NCBI GenBank assembly: GCA_965112735.1
Contig: OZ218950.1
Coordinates: 1,860,001 to 1,924,000 of the forward strand
Length of the DNA stretch: 64,000 nucleotides
From: Phaeosaccion multiseriatum
Taxonomy: Eukaryota > Ochrophyta, other classes
Direction: 5' to 3'
A program made the translations under genes and the position numbers. The notes below the pieces were generated by a model. It did not search any database and had not been told where the DNA came from. It worked only from the letters and a program-made list of their open reading frames with translations. The first letter of the stretch is position 1, and each line of letters opens with the position of its first letter. Positions 1-9,205 of the stretch are shown piece by piece.

Positions 1-134
1 AAGAGGAGGGAGGGTATTACAGCAGCTCTTCGTGTCTGTCAGCAGCCTCATCACCCCCCCCCCCGTCCCCGGGAGCTGCTGCGGCGGCGAGGCGAGGAGA
101 CACGCCGGGTGGTCCTGGGCGTGCGCGAGAGGGG

Positions 135-1518
135 ATGCTAAGTGAGGGACACGTATCGAGCTCTTGGTCTCTGAAGGAGGAAGGGGAGGAAGGGGAGAGG
201 GAGGTGTGGCATCGCCAAGAGCCCCGCATGGTGAGCGAAGAGGAGGAGGAGGAGGAGGAGGAGGAGGAGGAGGAGGAGGAGGAGGAGGAGGAGGAGGAGG
301 AGGAGGAGGAGGAGGAGGAGGAGGAGGAGGAGGAGGAGGAGGAGGAGGAGGAGGAGGAGGAGGAGGAGGAGGAGGAGGAGGAGGAGGAGGAGGAGGAGGA
401 GGAGGAGGAGGAGGAGGAGGAGGAGGAGGAGGAGGGGGAAGAGGAGGCCGACCACCGCAGGAGAGAGGAGCAAGGAGGGGTGGGAGTAAAGACCGCTGGG
501 ACTGAGGTGACGCGTGAAGTGGGGAGGGGGCTCCTCCGAGGCTCGAGTTATCGATGGCATGAGGACAGGCAAAGATACGAAGAGAAGGAAGGATCAGGGG
601 AGGAAGACAACGCAAGTCGCAGCCAATGGAGGGCAGCAGTTGGTGGTACAGCAGCAGCAGGACCCACAAGTGTTGGAGCAAGAGTCGTCGGGCTGGACGG
701 GAGCAGTGATGTCAGCAGGCGGCTCTCTCGGAGGAGAACCGTCTTCCACCCCGGGGTCAGCGCCGACGGTTTCCACGCCGGGGTGGGGCCTCGGGCCGGC
801 ACAGACGCCTTCTCCTTCCTCCGAGATGAGAAAGCCAAGATGCGAGCGGCGTCTGCGGGGCCTGGGGTACAAAGAGGGGTGGCGGTTGGTGATACAGACA
901 GAGCCGGAGCAGGAGGAGCATTGCTGATGGCTTGTACCGGTGAAGAGCACGGCGTGGTGGAGGGGAGGAGCCTGAGGGCAGCAGCTGAGGATGGAGGGAG
1001 CAGAAGAAGAAGAGAAGAGGAGAGGGCGCTGGGGGGCATGGTGGAGCGGCATCGACAGGCATGCCTCCATCGCTTGGGACGGGCCCCGTTTGAGCACGTG
1101 CTAGACTTCATTCGCGACGCAGGAGTGACAGACACCCCCACCGGAGGAGGAGGAGGAGGAGACGCATCGCAGCAGGTAAATGTCTGTCCCGGGCTCCAAG
1201 AGGCAAGACCGATCCGATATCGAATGGTAGACTTTATGGGCCGGCAGAAGAACCCTTCCCCTGACTTAACGACTGCATCCCTCCCCCTTGTTGCAGGAGG
1301 CGCGCCTCGCGGAGCTGCAGAGCTACCTGGTGTCAGAGAGAGGTCTGACGCTGCTGCAAGCGTCTGAGAGCGTCTTCCTCGCGCAGAAACTCATCGCCTT
1401 CGAGCAGGCCCTGCAGGACTGTAGAGGAGGCCGTGGTGGGGGCAAGCAGCAGAAAGACATGGATGTCCAGCATCGTCACCGCCATTTGGAGTGCCACCAC
1501 AGCCCAGTAGTGCAGTGA
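135..1518 (+). CDS. Hypothetical protein with giant poly-Glu tract, two exons
   Basis: Proposed join(135..1175,1297..1518). The first exon runs to CAGCAG followed by a GTAAAT donor, and the acceptor TTGCAG precedes an in-frame exon. The phase is 0 on both sides, giving about 420 aa. Residues about 35-100 are almost pure Glu, encoded by (GAG/GGA)n. The C-terminal part is the only complex sequence: a region around PFEHVLDFIRDAGV, then across the junction a helical segment EARLAELQSYLVSERGL and LIAFEQALQDC. I do not recognise the family. The start is uncertain because only 134 bases lie upstream and further 5' exons may be outside the window. Two copies of the dispersed GTTGGTGATACA-like motif lie inside it (about 637 and 881), read as AVGGTA and AVGDTD. 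Confidence 0.5.
237..441 (+). repeat. (GGA)n microsatellite, about 200 bp
   Basis: A nearly uninterrupted GAG/GGA trinucleotide run read as poly-Glu in the enclosing ORF. All shadow frames give poly-Gly, poly-Arg or, on the other strand, poly-Leu. Confidence 0.95.
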
Positions 1519-1546
1519 TATAATATCATAATATCCAGTACGGTTC

Positions 1547-1808
1547 ATCGGCTCCAGGCGAGGTTTCTCGGGCCCGATAAAGCAGAAGCCTGCGGCGGCC
1601 TGCGGCCGAAAGTAAGAAGCCTGCGGCTGGCCTGCGGCCAGAAGCCTGCAGAAAGTAGCGAAAAGCCTGCCAAGTCCCCCATTTTTCTCCCAGCCTGCGA
1701 AGCCTGAAGCCTGACCATGGCCTGCGGCCAGAAGCCTGCGCTGGCCTGCGGCCAGAAGCCCGACGCCAGAAGCCTAAAGCCCGAGAAACCTCGCCTGCGA
1801 GCCGACGG
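1547..1808. mobile_element. MITE-like inverted-repeat element, Fanzor-proximal copy 1
   Basis: The segment begins with TCGGCTCCAGGCGAGGTTTC at 1547 and ends with the near-exact reverse complement (GAGAAACCTCGCCTGCGAGC and following) at about 1785-1808, so it has imperfect terminal inverted repeats of about 27 bp. The inside is a set of degenerate GCCTGCGGCCAGAAGCCTG repeats able to fold extensively. ACGGTT occurs just outside both ends (offset by two bases on the left), a possible but unproven target duplication. It lies 340 bp beyond the 3' end of the Fanzor gene, and an inverted partial copy lies beyond the gene's 5' end at 4079-4215. Confidence 0.7.
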
Positions 1809-2148
1809 TTGTTATAAACGGGCGGGCGATGGATTTGAAGTCGAGAGTGCCCTTTGGCGAGTGGTATGTCTATTTTTCAGAGCTTCCTACACTACTTTGA
1901 CAGGGGAGGTGTGGTACCGAAGCAGTCTCGGGACGAACAGCGTCACCTGAAATCGATCAAGCAGCCTTACCGCCCTTCCTGCTTTATACCCCCTGCAGCT
2001 CCAATGCACGTGATCGTACTTTCGCTAGACTGATGCCTCTACTGGCTAGGCATGAGTCAAGTACGACTTTAGCACGTGGGGATAGACCCCAAAGCTGCCC
2101 CCCTCCAGCTGGCTGGAGGTTGGCAGCGCTTGATGGAAGCATCGCTCG
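1809..2148 (-). other. Fanzor 3' flank; candidate guide-RNA (omega RNA) region
   Basis: This is the 340-bp interval between the Fanzor stop codon and the inverted-repeat element. It holds no supported gene. About 22 bp past the stop is a strong hairpin at 2094-2127: GCTGCC pairs with GGCAGC and CCTCCAG with CTGGAGG, with a four-base loop. Next to it is a GGGG/CCCC stem at 2078-2090. In TnpB and Fanzor elements the guide RNA usually comes from the 3' end of the gene and the adjoining element end, so this is the place to look. That role is inference; the hairpin could also be a 3'-end processing signal. Confidence 0.3.
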
Positions 2149-4037
2149 TCACCTGGACCATGTCATTGTCAACCCTTGGTCCACGATGCTCTTGATGAAT
2201 ATGTTGCGGGCCCCATTCACGTCTCGCCCGCATCTAAAGTTGCAAAGGTGGCACCGGAACACCTTTGCACCACCCAGATTGTAGCGTACGGCGCCACACT
2301 CGGAGCACGTCTTGCTCGTGTACTCCTCTGTCACCATGACGACGTTGGTCCCCTTCTCGAGAGCCTTGGCTTTCAGCATCTCGCGAAATTTATAGTGGGA
2401 CCATGTCATCATGGCTCTGGCCGTCTTGCTGTTGATCCTGCGGAAGCCACGGGCCTGCTGCCTCCTCCGCACCATATCCTGGGTGTTGAACTTCGGCAGG
2501 AAGACAACATCGTACTCATCACACAAATACTTGCATGTCTTTCGGTGCACATCCTTCACGAGATTCTTGAGGCGCCGGATCGCACGATGCCACGCTCGAC
2601 GCCGCCGATAGCGGACCTTGGGCTTGACTGTATCATCGACGGATCGAGATTGTAGACGATCCAGGTGTGCACAAAGTCGATAGACGCGCCCCACATCGCC
2701 CGGGGCCACCTCCGTGACAACTCCGTGGTGATCGATGACGGTGTTGAATGTGCGCACACCTGGGTCCAGCGCACACAATCGAAGGTCGCTGGCATCTCCG
2801 TCAAAATCCTTCTTCAGAACCCTCTTCTCCGTAACCACCGCCCAGAAGTTGCCGCACCTGGAGGAAATGGAGATTTTGATGATATCGCAAGAAGGCAGGG
2901 CGGTTTCAGATGAGATTAGATGGTCCATAAGTCAATGGCCCAGGCCCAGGCAGATACGTTGATAGCTACACACCTGTCCTTCTGAAGAATGAGCTCTCCT
3001 CCCTCGAAGGCACTGAGGTCCTCACACGCACGAAGGGGCTCGCCGTTGGTGAAGGTGGTGAAGAGTTTAAGACCACATCCCCCGTCCTCGAGCTCCTCAG
3101 TCTTCCATGTTTTGCCTGGCACTCTCATGGTCTGCACGTCCTTCTTCCGTCTGAAGCGCAGCTCGTACTGGTGTTCGGGGTTTTTCCTGCGCTTGGCCTT
3201 GTTGCTCTCGTCGGCCTTGAGAAGATCCACCATCGCCGCGTCCCGGATTGCCGCAGGCGTCTCCAGCACCCACGCTGTTCTGCGCGGAGTTGGAGCAGCA
3301 TCCCGTCGGTCTGGCTTGTTCTTCCTCCCGCTACCCGGTCCCTTTCTCCTCTTGTTGTTGTTGACGCGCCGCGGCTTCACCCCTCCATGCACATGGAGCC
3401 CGACGACCTTGGCGCGAAAGTCCTTCGCACTCATTGCGCATTTGCCCTGCTTGTGCATAGAGAGGCACTTATTGTAGGTCCATCTTGAAGTCCCAAACCA
3501 TCCGTTCAGCCTCTTGGTCCAGGCCGGAGTCGGACGAAGCTGGATGCGCCTGGCACGATTCTCGGTCGCGATGTCCTCCTCTTCTTCCTCCACCCTCCTC
3601 CTCTTCTTCCTCCATCCTCTTCTCTTCTTCGCGTCTTGGATCACCCCGCCCATTCTCTCCGCCCAAGAAGCAGTCGCCTGTGGCCAGGAGAACCTTGGCC
3701 ACCCCGGCCCACGGGGCAAGGTTGGCACCACCTTGACCAGTCTCCACCATGCTTTTCGTGCGTGCACTCCGTCAGCAGGCCTTGAGGCGTTCTCGTCCGT
3801 CACGGTAGTCTGAGCCGGGTCGCGGAGACGGAAGAGCCACTCGCGCGCCACAGTGGAGCACCAGTGGTTCCAGAAGGGCCGGAACGGGGGACCTGCTGGA
3901 TCCCTTGGCTGGTTTACTCCGGAGAAGTCTACGCTCTCCTCCATGGACACATGCCGTCTAAGGAAAAAAAATGAGTGGCGGAGCTTTGGGCTTGCTTTGA
4001 CGTGTTTCGAGCCCTTTTCCACAAGCGAGGATGGCAC
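2149..4037 (-). CDS. Fanzor (eukaryotic TnpB-family RNA-guided nuclease), one intron
   Basis: Proposed complement(join(2149..2857,2974..4037)), 590 aa. The two halves lie in different frames. A 116-bp intron (donor CAG|GTGTGT, acceptor TCCTCCAG|GTGCGG, branch-like CTAAT) joins them exactly in phase to give LILQKDRCGNFWAVV, as expected at the start of the TnpB core. Domains: basic NLS-like KKRRGWRKKRRR (about 137-148); TnpB-type helical region with SRWTYNKCL (about 184-192); RuvC-I ALDPGVRTFN with Asp386; RuvC-II VTEEYTSKTCSECG with Glu532/533; zinc ribbon C539/C542 and C557/C560; RuvC-III GRDVNGARN with Asp567. All key residues are intact, so an active nuclease guided by an RNA from the element is plausible. 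No recombinase or transposase ORF is recognisable beside it. Met32 is an alternative start. The family call is firm; the subgroup (Fanzor1 or 2) is not resolved. Confidence 0.9.
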
Positions 4038-4078
4038 TATATGTGTTTCCTTCTTTCTCTCTTTTGGTACTGTAGTAC

Positions 4079-4215
4079 CCTCGGCTCCAGGTTTCTCGGG
4101 CTTTAGGCTTCTGGGCCGTAGCTACCCCCCTCCAGGCTTCGGGCTTCTGGCCGCAGGCCAGTGGTCAGGCTTCAGGCTTCTCAGGCTGGCTGGGAGAAGA
4201 AAAGAAAAAAAAATA
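4079..4215. repeat. Truncated inverted copy of the 1547-1808 element
   Basis: Begins TCGGCTCCAGGTTTCTCGGG. Its reverse complement follows positions 1675-1808 base for base over long stretches: CTCCCAGCC, AAGCCTGAAGCCTGACCA, GGCCTGCGGCCAGAAGCC, CCAGAAGCCTAAAGCCCG. It contains one half of the element only and lies in inverted orientation relative to that half, so the Fanzor gene sits between long inverted repeats of about 130 bp. Confidence 0.75.
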
Positions 4216-4500
4216 GGGGGGGGGGGGGAACGCGCACACACACAGGCCCTACAAGGCAGCTTAAGCTGGGCAGATGACCTGACCCGCCTTGATGTAGCTT
4301 TTGGGCAGATGACCAGACCAACTTAAGGACTGTCTGAAGTATACTTATTTTTTTATTATTAATTAATAAAAAATTAATATTAAAAAACAACTGTCACCAC
4401 CATCTGCGCCAACTCGCTCCCGGGTGGGCAGGCCTTCAGCCGGCTTCATCAGGAACAAAACCAGGGTTCGCTCGCGGGTGGAAGGCTAGGCAGTGGTGGT
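4216..4500. other. Intergenic, AT-rich block
   Basis: No gene seen. A strongly AT-rich patch (about 4338-4388, runs of TTATTATTAATTAATAAAAA type) stands out from the GC-rich surroundings. Two copies of GGGCAGATGACC (about 4267 and 4304) lie before it. Confidence 0.6.
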
Positions 4501-5879
4501 TCAAGGCAATAAAAATGGCATCGCTCGCGGCACTTGGCTGGGACCATCGCACTTGAGAATGAAGCGCCTCTTCTTGTTCCTCTGACATACTGAGCACCGT
4601 GTGCTGACCGTGGGTGCAGCCTTCGCATCCGAGTCCTTCGCAGCTGCTGTTCTCTTGCCTCCATCGCCAACACCACTGTGATACCTCTTGTAGTCCACTT
4701 CCCTCACACGTCGCCCGCTGCTGGTCGTGCCGGTCTTCGTTTCCTGCGCTTGCTTTGCTCTTAGGTAGTGGTGTTCCTCTTCGTCCTCCTCTTCACTACT
4801 GCTGCCACTGCTGCTGCTACTACAGTACGCTAAGCCGAGGGCGTCAGTTGTTTGAAGTTCAATGACCCTTGCCTGTTCTTCCAGAAGCGCTCTTTGGCTG
4901 CCCTTGATGAGTTCTTCGCAGATGTCCTCCTGCTCACTGGTGATAGTGAAGCTCCTCAACTGATCGCCGCGGCCGGTAGCGTTGTAAAATGTCGATACGC
5001 CAGCGTAAATCGCCTCGATGGCCACGTCGCTCGAGCCGCCGCTGTCGCACACAAACACCACGTCATCAACCACATCCGGCCGCCTCCTCAACTTCTTGTA
5101 ACCCCCCATCTGCTGACTGCCGGTGGAAGGGGCGAATCTTTAGCCTAGGAGGCACAATTTGCTTGCTTGTCCTGGTCTTCCCCTCCCCCCCCGCGCTGGT
5201 GCGCTTGCCCATTGTGGTCTCCTCGATCAAATCGTTCAGAAGCTGAGCGAGGAAGTACATATCCCCACCTCCCTGCGCTGCTTTCACAAGGGCGATATCG
5301 TAACGCAGTAGGACTAAGCGCCGAAGAGACTTCACGCTTCCTGGTGCACTCTGGCGTCCCTTCCTACCCTTCTTTAGCACCGCGTTCGTCACGGTGCTTG
5401 TGGTTTGCACTGACGACAAGAATGACCCCGGTGCTGAGCGTGAGGTGTCTCGAGTCGGCAAGGGCGCGCGCGAGAGGACGAGAGGCCCGGTCCCAATGCC
5501 GTAGCGCGCTCTCTACGTCACAGTCTGCTGCCTCACCCCCTTCACACGCACGGCGAGAGAAGTTTAGGCAATCGACAAGGTCTTGGCGCCTCTCGGCCGT
5601 GCGAGGGACAGGTTTCGGCTTCTGTACCATACATAAAAGCTCCGACGATCGAGTCTCCGCAATCAGATCACGCCCGTAGTGCTGTCGACTTCCTCTCACA
5701 TGACCGCCCTGGTCAAACCCCATCTCTGTCGTACGCTTCATTTTCTCATAGATGACAATGGACCGTCCCTCCTGGCGGGCCTGAAGAGCAGTAAGGTTTC
5801 CCTGCAGTGTTCGCATGTCTCCAAAGAACCTCTCCACGCTCAAAGTTGTGCAGGCCTGCAACGTAATGTGCTGCAGCAC
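4501..5879 (-). pseudogene. Broken ORF cluster, possibly transposon-derived
   Basis: Three overlapping ORFs on this strand occupy consecutive frames: 5364-5879, 5066-5461 and 4501-5109. Together they would make about 450 aa. The upstream part contains TTLSVERFFGDMRTLQGN, which recalls the 'VE.FF...R' segment near the end of some DDE transposases. The middle has a hydrophilic helical stretch (LLRYDIALVKAAQGGG). The last part has an acidic Ser-rich stretch and a CxxC pair in STRCSVCQRNKKRR. The frames can be joined only by frameshifts or very short introns, and I see no clear splice sites. It may be a decayed mobile-element gene or a gene with undetected introns. The transposase idea is weak. 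Confidence 0.35.
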
Positions 5880-5930
5880 CTCGGGGGGCGTACTACCCTA
5901 CTCAATTACAAGCAGAGGGAGAGAAGAGTT

Positions 5931-6063
<133 letters not shown>

Positions 6064-7122
6064 AACTTACTTTGGCCAGGAGACTATTCACCAAGGTGGG
6101 TAGACTGCCGCAGAATGACCTCACCGCCTTCCTCACGGAGAGTGAGAAGTTGCCCTCCGGCCCCTACTGTGATGATGGCGGTTTCCCTGTCGCTAAGGTA
6201 ATGTTCGCGGCCAAGCCTTCCAGGAAGATGTGTACTTTGTGGAACAGGAGGGCAATTGACTCTGCCAAGTCCCGGCCGCGCAGCACCATAATCTTCCTCC
6301 TCCTCATGCTCAGCCCCCCCCCCCCCCCCCCCCCTTCCGACGCCGAACTGATACGAATTAGCCATCGGGGTAGCGTCAGTCAGCAACCGAATCGCGCTGC
6401 TTCCCGGCTCTGAAAAGGCGAAACTGTTCCCTATCCAGGCCCCGAAGGTGGACCAAGAAGCGGCATACGGCCCGCTACACCGCACAGAAGAGCCCCCCGT
6501 GCACACCTGTCTCTAATTGTCACACACCCCTCATCACATTATTTTTAGATGGTATCTTCCTACACATGCCAATGACGAAACTGTCGACCATGCATAATCC
6601 TGTTTTTTAGCTTTGTCCGATCATTCATCTGATCTTGCAGAGCGTTGGGGGCGCGGCTTGGACCGGGAAAGTGGCTCTTATGAGAGAGGAGGAGATTCAT
6701 CTGCTCGCTGTAGTCGGGTGAGTAACTGTGTTTTTGTCTTCCCCTCTTTTTTACCCTTCCCGCTCCTGCCTCCTTTCCCGCCCTCGCCCTGGCTTCCATT
6801 GTACACGCTGCTCGCCGTGCTCTGACATTCTTACTATGCGTTTGACGTATGCGACAGGCGAGTTCTCATGGGATGGGCGATGGTGATGGCACCGGTCGAC
6901 GCGAGCTGTTGCGGGAGGGGGGGGGTTCCGACCGTTGGAAAAGTCAGTCCCATTATGAGGACAGAGGGAACACTGACAGCCCTTACAGCCAACAGGTAAA
7001 TTTCTCGGCACTAGTCAAATCACCCCCGTCCCCTCCCTCTTCTCTTTTCTTTGAAGACCTCTGCAGCTCTGCGAACTCTGCTCGCCCTGCTCTGACATTC
7101 TTGCCATGCTTTTTTTCCACAG
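6064..7122 (+). other. Unassigned interval with two possible orphan exons
   Basis: No intact gene. Two segments are bounded by good splice signals on the + strand: 6641-6717 (CTTGCAG before, GTGAGT after) and 6858-6995 (GACAG before, GTAAAT after). They precede the HECT remnant and could be its upstream exons, but neither translates into recognisable HECT sequence in any frame. Confidence 0.3.
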
Positions 7123-8154
7123 GGGGATGCGCGATGACGAGGGCACGGGATTTAGCGATATGAGATTGACATCTAGTGTCGACTACTGTTCTGCGGCATC
7201 CCCAAGATCGACCTCAAGCCGTGTATCATGGGGACTACCGCAGACAGGTGAGGGGGTCACGGGTGTCTGGTGTCTAGGTAGTCGATAAATGGTGTCGGAG
7301 CGTTGCCCGATACCCAAGAAAGGAAGGACCCAACGCCCCCCTCCCTTTCCTTCTCTCCTTCCCTCCCTCTTTCTCACCCACCCCTCCGCTCCCTCCCTCT
7401 CCCTCCTCCCCTCCCTTTCCCTCCCTCTCCCTCCCTCCCTCCCTCCATCCATCCATCCATCTCCCCTCAGGGCGATTCCCACTCCGTGATTAAGTGGTTC
7501 TGGGAAGTAGTCACCGACCTTTCCGACGAAGAGATGGCACGCTTCCTCCAATGGGCCACAGGGAGTAGGGCCGCCTGCCCTCCCACGGCTTCAAGGCCCT
7601 TCCGTCCAACGAGGGTGGCAACTTTCGCAGCTTCACCATTCAATCCATGCGGAAACGGTGAGTGGTGTGGAGGGGAGGGGGGAAGGGATGTAAAAAGACT
7701 GACAGGGTTGAGGTGCCTCCCCTCTCTCCCCTCGCTCCCCCGGCCCATGCATTGCCCTCCCATATTCCCCTAATCTCGCAACTTAGAGAGTCCTTCTTCC
7801 CGAGAGCGCTCAATAAATGAAATGACCAACTCACCTATGACAAATGGCTGCTTCATCTCGCCCCCGTATTCCCCTTATGCGCGTATTTGCTCTTGCGTTG
7901 TTGGCGCTCTTCCTCCTTTTCCTCGGATGCTGCACCTTGCCTCATGCCGCCCCATCCGTTCCCTACGCACACACACGCGCATCCTCACACACACACGCAC
8001 ACACACACGCACACACATAGGCACACATACTCAAATGTACCCGTTAGCCTGCTTCAACCGCGTGGATCTGCCCTTGTACGAGAGCAAGAGGGAGTTGGCC
8101 CAGTACCTCACCGTCGTTGTCAACATCGACGTGACGGGATTCGGCATGGACTAG
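7123..8154 (+). pseudogene. HECT-domain E3 ubiquitin ligase C-terminal remnant
   Basis: Pieces of a HECT domain occur in the right order but in different frames. LLFCGIPKIDL and then VYHGDYRRQ lie in one exon (7123-7247) but in two frames. IKWFWEVVTDLSDEEMARF and then LPSHGFKALPSN lie in the next (7471-7657), again with a one-base frame change after TGS. The C-terminal exon is 8048-8154, with CFNRVDLPLYESKRELAQYL and the end GFGMD. The catalytic Cys is the C of the CFN motif and is present. The segment that normally holds LPxAxT before it is missing or degraded (a candidate FFPRA near 7795 runs into a stop). At least two frameshifts and in-frame stops argue for a pseudogene; assembly errors could explain single events but not all. 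Confidence 0.65.
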
Positions 8155-8245
8155 TCACAGGTTGTAGCACCAACACGTCAACATCGACGCTTCGGGATTC
8201 AGGATGGGATAGGTCAAGACAGCAAAGGCTACGTGTGGTGGTACT

Positions 8246-8882
8246 GTGCTGAGTAGTGAAGGCTGGTATCACCACACCAACCCAATCGGAGAGGAGGAGG
8301 AGGAGGAGGAGGAGGAGGAGGAGGAGGACAAAGAGCTGCGAGAAGCGACAGCAGAGCATAGCACATTGTATGTACATGTACACTACAACGGCGGCAGGGG
8401 CGGTGGCAGCTGCAACAGCGGCACCTGTGGTGACTCGGCGCAAGAACCGAAGAGGAAGAAGAAGAGGAAGCTGCCGACGGGGGAAGGTCCAAGCCCAACC
8501 GCGACCAACAAGTCGGCCCTCTGGACATTCGCCCTCGAGTTGATCACCAAGGCTTACCCGGTGGGAGGCGGCGGTGGGACAGAAGGCCTTCATCAAATTC
8601 AAAGACGACGGTCGTGCAAAGAGCCTTCTGGGTTGCGTCAGGGCTGCGCTTGAGACCGTGCCCGAACAGCTGGAGCACACGCAAAAGCTTCAGGTGTTCA
8701 GAGAGATTGAGGAGCTCAAGAAGCGGCACAAGGCCGTGACGGCTTTAAGACAGGATTATGAGGCCAGATGGGTATGGAAGTGGGAGTTCCCCCGACCGCC
8801 CCCCCCTTGCAGCCCGTGTAAAGAGGTTGTTGTCGATGATGTAGCTCCCCCATTAAGAGAGGCGGAGAGGCAGCGTGAGTGA
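8246..8882 (+). CDS. Uncertain hypothetical protein, frame-broken
   Basis: Two overlapping ORFs. 8246-8653 starts with a (GGA)-encoded poly-Glu run and a basic KRKKKRK patch. 8574-8882, in another frame, contains a plausible helical segment: LETVPEQLEHTQKLQVF, then EIEELKKRHKAVTALRQDYE. The frame change would fall in a run of Gly codons at about 8565-8580. The end of the second ORF coincides with a GTGAGT donor-like site (8876), so more exons could follow. I do not recognise it. It lies directly downstream of the HECT remnant and could be another decayed gene. Confidence 0.3.
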
Positions 8883-9205
8883 GTCAGACGTTTTCATAAT
8901 TTAATTCCTGGCGCCTTACCCTTGCACCCTCCTCTCTCCCGTGTGCTCTGTACATCATCTCCTACAACCTTTTACTACTATAACGAGAAACGTGAGTCTC
9001 ACACAAAAAGTCCCAACTATCCTTGTCATGATATGATACAGAGGCGCCCCCGCCGGGCCCTAACATACGACTCCCTCCTCCTCCTCCTCCTCCCACTCCT
9101 TCCAGTCCCTCCCAAGCGCTGTCGACCTCCGCCTCACGGACCGAGTGGTGGATGATCACGGAGCATCAGCAGCAGCAGTTGGTGATACAAGCAGGCCCTC
9201 TCAGC
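8883..9205. other. Intergenic
   Basis: Between the doubtful ORF (+) and the 3' end of RAD50 (-). Nothing recognised except one copy of the dispersed motif (CAGCAGCAGTTGGTGATACA, 9171-9190), 16 bp past the RAD50 stop, in + orientation. Confidence 0.6.

Noticed and set aside
138-572. Long poly-Leu ORF on the minus strand
   Set aside because: It is the antisense of the (GGA)n array; one of many frame shadows produced by trinucleotide repeats, with no sequence beyond the array.
2149-4037. Fanzor as a frameshifted pseudogene or bacterial contamination
   Set aside because: A consensus GT-AG intron restores the frame at a conserved position, and flanking genes are eukaryotic.
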